From assembly GCF_020921035.1 (NCBI RefSeq), contig NC_063151.1:32122934-32186933 (forward strand): a stretch of 64,000 nucleotides of DNA, written 5' to 3'. The stretch comes from Rhodamnia argentea. Taxonomy: Eukaryota > Streptophyta > Magnoliopsida > Myrtales > Myrtaceae. Of this stretch, positions 13,634 to 25,078 are shown piece by piece (within the stretch, counting starts at the first letter, position 1; the number at the start of each line of letters is the position of its first letter). A model generated the notes under the pieces. That model was given only the letters and a program-made list of their open reading frames with translations, was not told where the DNA came from and did no database searches. The position numbers and the translations under genes were made by a program.

Positions 13634-14136
13634 TGTAGGGTCACAAGGCCCACAACACAACATTAGTAAAATATTCATGAACAGCAATAAAATTTACCAT
13701 AAGAATTAGCAAATGATTTTCTAACCAATAAGAATGACCAATTTATGAAAAATATTATAGTATTGACTACAAATCTCGTTACTATGGTTTTAACAGAAGA
13801 TGGCATTTTCTTTCGACCAACAAGAAGATGACATCAATCGCCATAACTTACTGGCACTGAATAAGTATGTCGATCCAAAAAAAAAAAAGAGAAAAAAAAA
13901 GGTATTTCGATCTGATACTCACACATGCAAGTAAATCCTAACTCCAGAGGTTTGAAAACCCTTACCAATTATGCATCTCTTATGAGGTTACCAATGTGTT
14001 CCCTGTCTTAAATTAAGTTGTCTATCTGACCAAAAAAAAAATTAAGTTGTCTATAATTGCATACTATACTAACTAATAACATATGGGAGGCGAAGCTTTC
14101 GACCAAAAAAAAAAAAAAACATATGGAAGGCGAAGC

Positions 14137-14444
14137 TGGAAAGTTTCAAAAAAGTTATAAACTTATCGTACAATAGCCAATTTAGTCTTAAATTTTTCAA
14201 GTTTGCCAATTTAGCCCTAAACCCTTTGATGATTTCCTAATGTAGTCATTCCGATCAATTTTAGCCAAAAATCGCAAATGCAGTTGCCGGTCGTCCTACA
14301 TGATATGATCAACGTTAACATGGGCGATTTTTACAAAATTTACAAATTTCTTTTTTTATTTTCTTTTTTCTTATTTGTTGCATTGGATTTTGGCCAGCAA
14401 GGTTGGCAGGAAATAGAAGAAAAGAAAAAGGAAAGGAAAAAAAG

Positions 14445-14481
<37 letters not shown>

Positions 14482-14590
14482 AGAAAAACATTGTAAAAAT
14501 CGTATACGTCAATGATTTTTTCCAGCTAAAATTGTTCGGAAAGACTATTGGCATCCACCCAATAGATTTAGAACTTTTTGATAATTAATT
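14137..14590. mobile_element. Foldback-like inverted-repeat element, family A, copy 3 (right arm deleted)
   Basis: The left arm is intact, with three subrepeats of the 'ccaatttagtcttaaatttt' type, reaching GCCGGTCGTCCTACATGAT. The right arm keeps only its outer end (AATAGATTTAGAACTTTTTG) after a CCAGCTAAAATTGTTCGG stretch. An (AT)n tract at 14446-14476 lies in the core. Confidence 0.6.
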
Positions 14591-14639
14591 AAGTAAGAAG
14601 TGTACTTCATTTTTAGTTTATCATGTTTGTTAGGAATGA

Positions 14640-15240
14640 GCGGTTCTAGGTTCCGTACATGTTCCATTTGAAATCTAGAATTTACCCATCTATACGGGTT
14701 TCACATATTTTGGAACCCGAAACTTACCCCGCGTACCTTAGAATCTAGAACCTATCCTATCATAGGTTCTAACGTCGATTCTAGGTTCCACCCAGGTTCC
14801 ACGTGTATTCTTAGTTGAACGATTACAGTGAATAATCACATTTAATGACCACCACCTGTTGCTAAAATCTATCGATCATGACTCATATTTAGATGCACGA
14901 AAAATATGAAACGTTAACAAAATAAAAGTCTTAATGATAAAGTGATTCGAATATCCCATTCCTTTTTCTTTCCTTTACAATGAACGGAGTTGAAAAGTTG
15001 ATCACACACTCATCATCGGACATCATACTGTGGGATAACGTAAAAACAAATACCAAGAAAAAAATATAAAATCTTGCTCCAGATTCCAGGTTCCGGCTTC
15101 CGGTTCCACCAATATGGAACCTGGAGCTTATCCGCGAGAACATATTATCTAATTTTTGGAACCCGAAACCTATCATTCATACCTCGAAACCTGGAACCGA
15201 TTATTCTCTAGGTTCCAGATTCTACTTTGGAATTATGCAC
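14640..15240. repeat. GGTTCC-rich degenerate repeat region
   Basis: The words GGTTCTAGGTTCC, GGAACCCGAAAC, CCAGGTTCCGG, GGAACCTGGAG and CTAGGTTCCAGATTC recur on both strands at both ends of the interval. Positions 14640-14810 and 15075-15240 therefore look like two inverted or diverged copies. No gene is apparent between them. Confidence 0.6.
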
Positions 15241-16672
15241 ACCTCTAAATTGTTTGTTTGTTGTGCTTTTCATTCTTGAGTTCTTGGGTGCATCCGGGAG
15301 ATACTTTCCTTTGCTTTATTACCCCAACCATTCTGATGCATCTAATCATGTGATTTTGTCAAGTTTTTACGATAATGCTTTCGCGCAAGGCGCGGGTACA
15401 TGTCTTCAGTTACTGATATATATAAAAAAAAAAGGAAAAATTATACGAAGACAGTCTGAAGAAGAAGGAGAGATGATGACGAGTGCTAGACCGGTTTGAT
15501 AGGAAAGCCATTTGAGGTTGCACTTAGGTTTCAGGGTAAGATCGTGGGCCGAGTTCTACGGGCTTAAAGCCCAAATGATGGAGCTAATTTCCTTAAAAAA
15601 CCCGTAATTTCAGGTCCAACTTTAATTTTACCATGAAATTTTTATTTTGTCTCCTGAAAGATCATCAACTATTACTCTAGTTTCAAATCTGCTCGCAGGT
15701 TTAAAAATCACTGCTAGTGTTTTCAATACTATCAATATCAGGAGTTTGCTATTTGTTTCGTACAAGGTGAGAGCGTTGATGAAAACGCATCTTCTAATAA
15801 TGAACTTCTATTTGATTCTGATGTCAATAATTTTGAGTAAAATAGTGGTGATTTTTAGACATGTGTGAATATTAGAGACATATTTGGGACTATAAAGAAG
15901 GTTGAGAACTCTTTATAAGACAAAAAAAGTTCGGGGAAGAGCTGAGATTGGACATAAAGTTTGGGATTTCTTAGGGAATTAAGCCCAAATGATGAGGCCA
16001 AAGAACCTATACTCCTCGAACTTCAAATTGATAGCATCATTTAGAGCAAATGTAAAATTGCCATTTCTTAGCACATGTCAAGTGTAAAGGGTGGCAACCC
16101 CCGACAACAACGACGTGAATTTACCGACGATTGTTCGATCTTTCACGACGCGACGAGGCCTAATTCGAAATTGACATGTTACTACCACCATTTTCGATAA
16201 GGAAGCGGATTACAATCCCGTGAAAATTAATTTAGGCGTCGACACGAATAGTTTGACACGAACCGTGAACGCCTTGTCTAGAAGTGCCGTGTGTGATTGC
16301 GGGGCGGCCTGAAAGGTGATGCAGGCAAGATAATCCAATTCAAGCTTTACTCATTCGCCCTACCGGCCTAGACACTGGATAGGCCCGGCCCGAACGGGCT
16401 GTTGGTGATGACCGACCCGGGAATATTGACCGACCCGAAAACAACGTCCTTGGGGGAAGAAAAACAAAAAACCCAGTTAAAACCAACACGCATGAAGTTT
16501 TGGGCGTTCGTATGTTGGTTCCGAACGGTGGTCACCTGATTTTGGTGTGATGCTCCGACGTCCGATCCCGTCCTCTACTCAGATCTGAGACTCTGTGCTG
16601 ACAACCAGAAGATTTCTCCGAAGGAGGAGGAGGAGGAGGAGGAGCTCTGGCGAAAACGGTGATCGGTAAAAA

Positions 16673-19600
16673 ATGGTGCTGGTCTCGGCCGTGCGAGATT
16701 ACGTCAACAGGATGCTGCAGGATATATCTGGCATGAAGGTTCTCGTCCTCGATTCTCAAACCGTAAGCTCCTCTTTCACTCGATAACTTCCCCCGCGGGA
16801 AATCTCACGATTTCACCAGCTTCGTTTCGCGCGTTGTCTCTTGGATCGTTGCTGTTTGCTGCGGAATTGCTTGATCGAGCAATTGGTAAGGGATGCGATG
16901 TTGATGGAGTTTGCGCTTTTGTGTTGCGGTGATTATTGTGATTCGCAGGTCAGTGTCGTTAGTGTTGCGTATTCACAGTCCGAGCTTCTTAAGAAGGAGG
17001 TGTTCTTGGTGGAGATGGTGGACTCCATTTCCAAGTCTAGAGAATCGATGTCGCATCTCAAGGCAGTTTGCTTTCTCCGCCCTACGTCGGAGAATGTTCA
17101 GCATTTGCGGCGGCAGCTCGCCAGCCCTAGATTCGGAGAGTATCACCTCTGTGAGTTTCTCTAATCTCTCTGTTGAAGGTGAAATTGGATGTTAGCTTGA
17201 GATGATTGTGGATGGGGACGAGTGATGATGATAATTGATGCCGAATTTTTTTGTAGTTTTTTCAAACATACTGAAGGATACGCAGATACATGTTTTGGCT
17301 GATTCGGATGAGCAGGAGATCGTTCAGCAAGTTCAGGTACTAGCCTTTTTTTGGAAAACGTGAATTGCAAATCGCACTTGACTAGTTTTACAATTCACTT
17401 CTATGACAAAATATGCACATGAAGACCCATTTTCACTCACTTTTCTTATTTATTTGTTATTAATATTAGCTCAAAGTTCAGTTGGTCATGGCTGTGTGGT
17501 ATCAGCTTGTAGTGCCATAATCTTATCTGTTGTTAGATCCAACCACCAATTTGATATTGCAGGAGTTTTATGCAGATTTTGTAGCTACAGACCCTTTCCA
17601 TTTCACATTGAATATTCCGACAAATCACATGTATATGCTGCCAGCAGTTGTTGACCCCCCTAGATTGCAGCAATTCTGTGATCGAGTCGTTGATGGTGTT
17701 ACTGCAGTATTCTTGGCCATGAAGCGGAGACCTGTGATCCGTTACCAAAGGACCTCCGACATTGCAAAAAGGATAGCACAAGAAGCATCGGTAAGCAGGA
17801 TTTGATTGCAATAGATTTTTGGAAATATTTTCTAGGACATGTATTTTGATGTTTTTCTTAGTTTGGGCTGGGGAGTTCTACTCAAATACATTAGACTATA
17901 GACATAGATCTATATTCAATATGCAATCAAAGGATTTCCAGGGGATGTGGCGGCGGGAGAAGGAAAACGCTTTTGGAGATTGAGATTGTTTTTTTTTCAT
18001 TTTTTTCATTGAAAACCTGAGAAGTAGTGTAGGCGGCGGTGGTGATAGGGATTTCTCTTTCTTTCCCAACGATTTTGGAATGAGGAAGCAATGTGCTTTT
18101 GTAAGATATTGACCTTGGGATGCATAGAATTCTACCTTTTTTCTCCTCTAGACCTGTAGATGTCTTCCCAAGGGCCAAGCTTTTCTCCATCATTGTACTT
18201 AGCTTCTGCTGAGTTGATTTTTCTCCTGTGTTCAGTGGAGTTATCGGGCTTTCTCTTCTGGGAGTAAATTTGGCAACTCCACTAAATGTTGAAGTTTGCC
18301 TTTCGCTTTTGTGTTCATCTTATATGCTTCCATGCCTGGCCTCATTGATAGTAAAATTCTTCCTTTTTCATCTAACATGTCAAATTGCATGTTCCTAATT
18401 TGCATCCAGTAATAGTATGGTTTACTTCATTTTCTCAGTACATCCGTCTTAAAGCACTCAAACCACTTGCCTGTTAACATAGATGGGTAAATATCACTTC
18501 AAAGATCTGTTTTGATGAGGCAACTAATAAATTGCCTTCCAAAATAGTGTGTACTTTTGACTTTTGTCCGCGTTAGTGGGTTACATGTTTAATTTCTTTT
18601 GCTTGGCGGGTTACTGTGCTTTAGATGAAATATAGAGAAGGGAGAATCTGATCTTCGTTGTTTTTGCTTTAATGGTAAATGTTGGCAGAAGTTGATGTAC
18701 CAACAGGAAAGTGGGCTTTTTGATTTCAGACGAACAGAAGTTGCTCCATTGTTGCTGATAATTGATAGGAGGGACGATCCTGTGACTCCATTGCTGAATC
18801 AATGGACTTATCAGGTATGCAATTACTATCAATATGACTAAACTAGTACCTTGTTCTTGCATAAAAATGCCTTATTATTTACTTTAAGAGCAACTCATTG
18901 GTTTCATGAATTGTTTCTAGGCAATGGTGCACGAGCTGATTGGCATTGAAGACAACAAAGTTGACTTAAGAAGCATAGATAAGCTGCCTAAAGATCAGCA
19001 GGTTGTTTTCTTTCTTCCTTTCTCTATCTTGATTTCCATACTGAAGTATGCATGTTTCTGATTTTATAGTTGTTTTTCTGCCATGTTCTCTTCACAGGAG
19101 GTTGTACTTTCATCTGAACAAGATGCTTTTTTCAAAGCTAACATGTATGAGAATTTTGGTGACATTGGAATGAATATCAAACGGATGGTTGACGAATTTC
19201 AGCAACTTGCCAAAAGTAACCAAAACATCCAGACAATAGGTTTGTATAGAGCAGCATGAAAGCTTTGTATATTGTGACTTTGCATTATCATGATCTCTTA
19301 GTACAGCCACTCTGTGGAAGCATAATACGTACAGATATTTACACAATGGTCTGATGTTCTGCAGAGGATATGGCCAAATTCGTTGATAACTACCCTGAGT
19401 ATAGGAAAATGCATGGGAATGTTTCAAAGCATGTGACATTGGTTACAGAGATGAGCAAGATAGTTGAAGAGCGAAAGCTAATGGTAGTTTCGGAGACAGA
19501 GCAGGAATTGGCTTGCAATGGTGGCCAGGTGGCAGCTTTTGAGGTACTGTCAGCAGTTATTCTATACAACATGGAGGGTTCATCTGCTGTGCTTAATTTG

Positions 19601-21632
19601 ATGTGTTACTCTGTGGGTGTTTGGTTGCTTTGAGGACTCAAGAGTCTGCAATCATATAACTGAGAAAGATAGTTCTAGATATGTTACCACATGTTTCTTT
19701 GTATTGGAAATGAATGACAGATGTCCAATTAATAATGCTTACAATTTAGAGGAAGGGATTGTTCATGGACAAGAGTTGTGTTTGTTTCAGAGGCTGTTAT
19801 TTTAGAAGTTCTACTTGCAAATGTAAATGGCTTGATAGGCAATGCCCTTGGTCATGCCCACTGATTAAAGGGGTGCTGCAGCTTCTGCAAGGTATTTGTT
19901 GAACACATCAAGTTGCAGCTCCTTCGCAGCTGCGGCATCTTAACCTGCTTTTAAAAAACTCCACTTAACAACCTGGTGGTTCAGAAAGCTCAACTCATTC
20001 AAATGTTCCTGGGGTGAAATTCTCCTGGTTTTGACCTCTATAAGCTTCTGCATGTTCTTTAATATTCTTTGTAATTGTCTCTAGCTTTTTATATGTATAT
20101 GGAATTCTCTGACTGGTGAGTGTAATTTTTTTTTCTCCTTAGTCAATTGAGAATGTTGGCATTTGGTTGTAATAACCACTTTTAAATGTTTGATTTAGGC
20201 AGTGACGAATCTTCTGAAGAATGAAAATGTGTCCGATATCGACCGTCTGCGCTTAGTGATGTTGTATGCTCTTCGATATGAAAAGGAGAGCCCTGTTCAG
20301 TTGATGCAACTTTTTAACAAGCTAGCTGGTCGATCTGCCAAGTACAAGCCCGGGGTAAGAGAGAGACTATCCTCTTGGCATACTTCGAATAATGTTTAGA
20401 CCCAAAAGGGTAGCTGATACTAATAGTATTATCCTCCTTTTGAAGAATGATTATACTGTCTACCTTTATTTTCTCTTCCTCGTGATGCACTTTTTTTAAT
20501 AGATGGATGTTTAGGGCAGTTGCGCTGTTATCAGATACCAATGTGCTGTGTCATGTGATGACCACTTATTGAGAAAAAAGAAAAAGGGAAAGAGAACACA
20601 TGTTGATCAAGGATATTTTCCTTGTGCTCTATATTGTTTGAGGAAACACATAAACCTACACATTCAATATGATGGGCTTTTTCTCTTATGATTTCTGTCA
20701 AAAACATTAATTTCAGGTGTCCATCTTCGTGAGTTCATATTGTGGTACAAATGACTTTGAGTAGTCTTATACATGTAACCCTTTCTAGTCAATTAATATG
20801 GAAATAACTGCTTAAATCATGAATTCCAGCTAGTTCAATTCTTACTGAAGCAAGCTGGTGTGGATAAACGGACTGGAGATCTTTACGGGAATCGAGATTT
20901 TCTCAATATTGCTCGCAACATGGCACGTGGATTGAAGGTCTGTTAAGTAAAGTGGGGTTCTCGTGACACGGATATGCTGTCGAAACTGATAGTGTCTTTG
21001 TGTTTCAGGGGGTGGAGAATGTATATACGCAGCACCAACCTCTTTTGTTCCAAACCATGGAGAGCATCATAAAGGGCCGCCTGCGAGATGTGGATTATCC
21101 ATTTGTTGGAAACCACTTCCAGCAGGGCAGGTGTGTTTGTGCTTCTCTCTGTAATGATGCCGCGTTGCACCTCTGTTTTTGATCTCAAAGTTTGTCATTT
21201 CTTGAAATCAATCACTTTGTGTGTGTTTTGAGTGAAGGCTTCTGCTTGGATCGTTGTGGAAATTTTCTGATTCTTATCTCAAGTTTGATCTCTTCTTAGA
21301 ATTTATCGCACTTGTTGTCATGAAGTAAGTTATGTTGGTTTTACTATTGCAAATTTTAGCAGAAATGTGCTTTCTGGACATGAAATTAGATGCTCAATTT
21401 GATGGGATTTACTAAGACATAAATATATAAAAAACATAATGCATTCTTGCCTTTGGCAAAGATCGTAGTATATGTTTCAAACTGTCACCTAGTGGTCTTA
21501 GGTGATTACCAGTCTCTTGTGAAGCGGTATGGATGAATATCTGAACTGGTAAAGCTAGACTGTGGTTTGAATTGGTAATTACAGAGAATTTTACCTCTGT
21601 ATGTGCGTGTGAAGGTTTTTTTTTTCTTCTTC

Positions 21633-21688
<56 letters not shown>

Positions 21689-22466
21689 TTTATTTTATTT
21701 TTTGGGGGGTGGGTGGAATTGGTTGTGATTCAGAAAGAGTGTTCCTGTGAATGTGTAAAGATAAATTTGTCAAGAAGGTTGCATTTGACTTTGAGATAAC
21801 TGCTAAGCTGCTTTAAGCTCATGGACAACTGACGTACATGATGTGACATGCAGCTTTTTTTTTAAAACTCCCGGTTTTTGTTTGCAGGCCACAAGAGGTA
21901 GTTATTTTCATTGTCGGCGGGACAACTTATGAGGAATCACGGTCTGTTGCTCTTCAAAATGCTAGCAATGTGGGAGTTCGTTTTATACTTGGTGGTTCTG
22001 TAATACTCAACTCTAGAAGGTAATGTGCAGCTCCCGATAGTCATATATGGTAGGGCATATCTAGGAAGGAGTTCATTGATGCAGAGGTCACTACGCTGTA
22101 GTACGTCAGCTGTCCATGAGCTTAAAGTAGCTTAGCAGTTATCTTTTGCTTGATGCTCTGGCCTCGTCTTTCTTGAGGCTGTTGGCATCTTGAGTGGGGA
22201 TTTTCACATTATCTTTCTGTCAAGTCCATCCCGAGGGGTGTTTTCTATAGCTTTCTTCCATAGCCTGGGATTTTAAAATCAGGGAAGGGCTTATGTGGGA
22301 CTTGTCAATTTTCATCATATATCATCTTTTTTAGCAACAATACAGTTTCGCTATTCTTTTCTCATGGATAACCTCATCTCGAAAAGAATCTGCTCCGCAA
22401 TGTAGGTTTTTAAAAGACCTGGAAGAAGCTCAGAGAATTGCTCGTTCCAGCACCACCATGGTGTGA
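16673..22466 (+). CDS. VPS45: VPS45, Sec1/Munc18 protein for TGN/endosomal fusion
   Basis: SM-family protein that binds SYP41-type syntaxins at the trans-Golgi network and is needed for vacuolar trafficking. Thirteen exons: 16673-16762, 16949-17150, 17257-17336, 17563-17790, 18689-18814, 18921-19001, 19098-19239, 19365-19543, 20199-20354, 20830-20937, 21009-21130, 21888-22019, 22406-22466. They total 1707 nt, or 568 aa, matching plant VPS45 (~569). All borders are GT/AG and every phase closes. Landmarks are [15 protein letters not shown] at the N-terminus, [20 protein letters not shown] (domain 2 core, ~235), [14 protein letters not shown] (~395) and [17 protein letters not shown] near the end. 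A purine-rich (GGA)n leader precedes the ATG. Intron 11 holds a long (ATT)n tract (21636-21687). Introns 11 and 12 carry a 44-bp inverted repeat around exon 12. The 3' part is duplicated at 25.1-26.2 kb. Confidence 0.97.
21636..21687. repeat. (ATT)n microsatellite in VPS45 intron 11
   Basis: About 17 consecutive ATT/TTA trinucleotides, followed by TTTTATTTTATTTTTTGGGG. The tract is absent from the duplicated copy at 25.1-25.4 kb, so it expanded after that duplication or was lost there. Confidence 0.9.
21794..22144. repeat. 44-bp inverted repeat flanking VPS45 exon 12
   Basis: Positions 21794-21837 (intron 11, starting AGATAACTGCTAAGCTG) are the reverse complement of 22101-22144 (intron 12, ending GCTTAGCAGTTATCT), with 42 of 44 positions matching. 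The loop of ~263 bases contains all of exon 12 (21888-22019). Weaker complementarity continues inward through GTGACATGCAG and GCAGAGGTCAC. Confidence 0.9.
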
Positions 22467-23792
22467 AGATCAGATCCTTGTCTCGGCGATTGCCAATTAT
22501 GCTGTTTATGTTCAATTCTCATCCACAGAATCTGCTATCTGGAGCAGCTTCTTAATATCATTAGAAGAAAGCTTGCTCCTTTGGTGTCAAGCCATGCAGG
22601 AGAACATCCACCCAGTTCTCCACGACTAACTGGGATATTTTCCGTCTCCGGTCATACAAATTTTGCTTCAGGATAGAGAAAAGAGATCGTATTAGCATGG
22701 TCCTATGGTGTTTTGTAAAAACCACAATTGAGGATACAAATTTTGTGCTCTTGGGGAAAATGATAGTGACGAGGGAGATCGGACTTTTCTATTTGACAGA
22801 ATGCACTTAACGTGAAGTTGTATGGACTAGTAGCAAAGCTTTGATTATCTTTAGAGTGGTTTAGTTAAGAGGAACCTGTTATTGATTTTACAGGGCATTG
22901 TCTATAATCTTCGATGAACCGGGGTTCACCAATTGTTCTTTTGGCCTTTTGGGTTTTGTAATGGTTTTTTGCTATGAAAGACTTGTATCATATGATCGGA
23001 AACACCACGATGCCCCTTTTTGTCAACAGTTCATCTTGTTCGTCCTCACAATCCGAAGCACTTATCGCTTTCAATTTTCCTTTCAATGGACTCTGTCATG
23101 CTGCCCACCGAATATATTCTGCTTTTGTTCTCTTATACCGCAAATGAGGATGGCAAACTATGGAAGTGCACACCATCAATTTCGTCATGCACGTGGTAAT
23201 TGTTCGCGCCCACTCACTGAGCCTACTTGATTATCCTCGAAACCGAGCCTATTTGTTTAAGACAATAGTCGCTCTAATCAGAGACCATGTAATGAGAAGA
23301 AATGTCACTAATGGTCAATGTTGGTGAGTGTTTGAGGAGGCATACGAAAATAGCAGAGACTGTTTTATGATTTTTTTTTTCTTTTTTTTGGTTGACAATT
23401 TTGAGATAACAAGCTCCCAATTAAGATTACTCTTACGCCTTTCGCATTTTAACTTACATTAATTTTTCAACAAGTGAAACGTTTCAAAATATGCAGAAAT
23501 CGACCCCGATTGAGACCCAAATCTTCTTTTATTTGAATTTTGAAGGTTAATCCTTAACCGGAGATAAATTAAGTGGGATTTTTCTCCCTTCCAGGCTGGA
23601 CAGTTATAATTGGAAAGTTGTAGCAGTGTAAGTTAAACTAGACCGACTAATGAAACTTGGGAGTTGCGGTAAACCCTCTTTCCCGCCACAAATGGACATG
23701 ACTCGGTTCTTAATCAGAGTTAAATAGAATTAGGTTTTCCTCAGTTCTTCACACCTGCGCCTTGCCCTAAAATGATTTCGTCGATCGCCCAA
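22467..23792. other. VPS45 3' UTR and downstream spacer
   Basis: No gene was recognised. The first few hundred bases are probably VPS45 3' UTR. The stretch from ~22750 to 23760 has a diverged copy at ~25900-26460, seen in GGGAGATCGGACTTTTC versus GCGAGATCAAACTTTTC, TTGATTTTACAGGGCATTGT versus TTGATTTTGCAGGGCATCGT, and CCCTCTTTCCCGCCACAAA versus CCCTCTTCCCGCCACAAA. Confidence 0.7.
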
Positions 23793-24530
23793 ATGTCAAT
23801 TTCCCTTCTGAGAAACCAATGAAAGCAAAAGAATGGGCATGCCCCTCGGAGGAAGCGCACCACCGTCGAGGCGCGGACCAGAGAGCGTCAACTCCGTCGG
23901 CTCGTTGCTTTGAGCAACAACGTGAAGATTTGATTCCGGCACCGCCGAGACGTGTTCGTCGCGTTCCGCGAGACCTGCGGTATGTGCAAGGAGAAGGGTG
24001 AGAAGTGGGTTTTGGGGAAGCTATGCGACCGCTTTGCGGATCATCACGATTTGATTGTGGAGTACGCGGGACTTCGATCGGATGGCTCTGCTATGATCGG
24101 TGGCGGCGAAGGACGGTTGGGAGGCGAGCTCGCGGTCCTGAACACCTGCGAGAAGCCCGAATTAAATGAAGGAGAGCCGAGGATCTCCTTCTCAGTGCCG
24201 GTAAAGAACGCACACGAGCGCGTGCTGTTCGACTGCGAGGACGACATGTGCGACCTGGACGTGACGATCGGCCTTGTTCAGTTGGCGATGTCCCGCATCG
24301 GGAGCCATCTGGCGGCCGGGTGCTGCGTTGGCTGTCGCCTGACGGCCGGAGAGCTTAGGTGCATCAGGAGGATGTACGGCGACAAGGGGCCGACATGGAG
24401 GAGCTCTTGACGGATGACCCAGCGCGCATGCTCCCCGCTTGTGCTGAGCCGGTTGCAGCATGACCAGTGGATTGCCTACCGATCGGATGCTTGCGCTGTC
24501 TGGAAGAAGGCCTTCGCGGAGCACCACCAG
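23793..24530 (+). pseudogene. Intronless SIN3-like fragment (PAH-like plus HDAC-interaction-like), disrupted
   Basis: One frame reads KRTTVEARTRERQLRRLVA, a TGA at 23931, DVFVAFRETCGMCKEKGEK, then KLCDRFADHHDLIVEYAGL, which resembles the paired amphipathic helix (PAH) consensus ending F-x-x-H-x-D-L-I-x-x-F. It continues with KNAHERVLFDCEDDMCDLD and LRCIRRMYGDKG, resembling the SIN3 HDAC-interacting domain (NQYEESLFRCEDDRFELD, LRCIERLYGDHG). The frame breaks in a G-run at 24386-24389 and again in a C-run at 24433-24436. After the second break it gives LVLSRLQHDQWIAYRSDAC, like SIN3 LPVILKRLKQKQEEWARCR. SIN3 is a nuclear corepressor scaffold normally over 1000 aa and rich in introns. This copy has no introns, an in-frame stop and two near-compensating shifts, so it is most likely a decayed retrocopy or a very diverged SNL-type gene. 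The family call is by eye. Confidence 0.55.
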
Positions 24531-24544
24531 CCTTCGCTGGGCCA

Positions 24545-24590
24545 TGGAGACACCAGCACCAGCACCAGCACCAGCACCAGCACCATCACT
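24545..24590. repeat. (ACCAGC)n hexanucleotide repeat
   Basis: About seven CACCAG/CAGCAC units directly downstream of the SIN3-like fragment. Shorter CCAGCACCAGCACCATCAC words recur at 24643-24662. It marks the right edge of the duplicated SIN3-like region. Confidence 0.9.
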
Positions 24591-24699
24591 GTCGAGGCTC
24601 CGGTGGACACCGGCGGAACCGAGGCTGGAAGCACCAGAAAAAGCCAGCACCAGCACCATCACTATATTTTTCGGTTTACAGCCAATTCGCATATTACAA

Positions 24700-25070
24700 T
24701 AATAAAACCGAGTAAAATATATATGCCCAAAAACGGGCTAAAAAACCTAAATCTCTTAATTCCACCATACGGGCCAGCTTAAATAAAAGCCCAAACCAGT
24801 AGAGGTTTGGGGCGCCGCCCCCGAACCCCCGCCCGCTCACCGGCGAGCGGGGCAGCCGTCCGCTGACCGGCAAGCGAAACCCCCGTCGGGAGGCGCTGCC
24901 CCCGAACCCCCGCCCGCCGACCGGACAGCAGGACATCCGTGTCGGGGGCGCTGCCCTCGAACCCCCGCATCCCGCGCGTAGGGGTCATATGTCGTTGGGT
25001 AACACTTCGGTTTCCCTAAGCTCACGTGGGCGTACTCGGTGTGAGAAACAAGAGTCCCCGAAGTATTCGC
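24700..25070. mobile_element. GC-rich LTR-like insertion at the duplication junction
   Basis: Three or four copies of a phrase like GGGGCGCCGCCCCCGAACCC or its variants occur at 24807-24968, with GACCGGCAAGCG and GACCGGACAGCAGG words between. Upstream is TAAATAAAAGCCCAAACC and downstream AAGTATTCGCCAACTCCAACA. Such 'gcgccgcccccgaaccccc' tracts occur in some plant Copia LTRs. No coding region is present. It sits between copy A and copy B of the VPS45/SIN3-like duplication. Confidence 0.45.
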
Positions 25071-25078
25071 CAACTCCA

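Larger units (their letters stand above)
7604..16672. other. Gene-poor interval between GUX and VPS45
   Basis: No open frame here looks like a protein I know, and those present are short and compositionally random. The interval holds three long inverted-repeat elements (8623-9234, 13045-13633, 14137-14590), a ~220-bp direct repeat pair around an LTR-like segment (9638-10461), and a GGTTCC-rich repeat (14640-15240). Poly-A/T and microsatellite runs also occur. The GGCCGGCCC-type words at 16360-16400 and the purine (GGA) run at 16621-16643 belong to the VPS45 promoter and leader. Confidence 0.6.

Noticed and set aside
17151-17256. TGATGATGATAATTGATG in VPS45 intron 2 as a snoRNA box C
   Set aside because: There is no matching box D or terminal stem, and the intron is only 106 bases.
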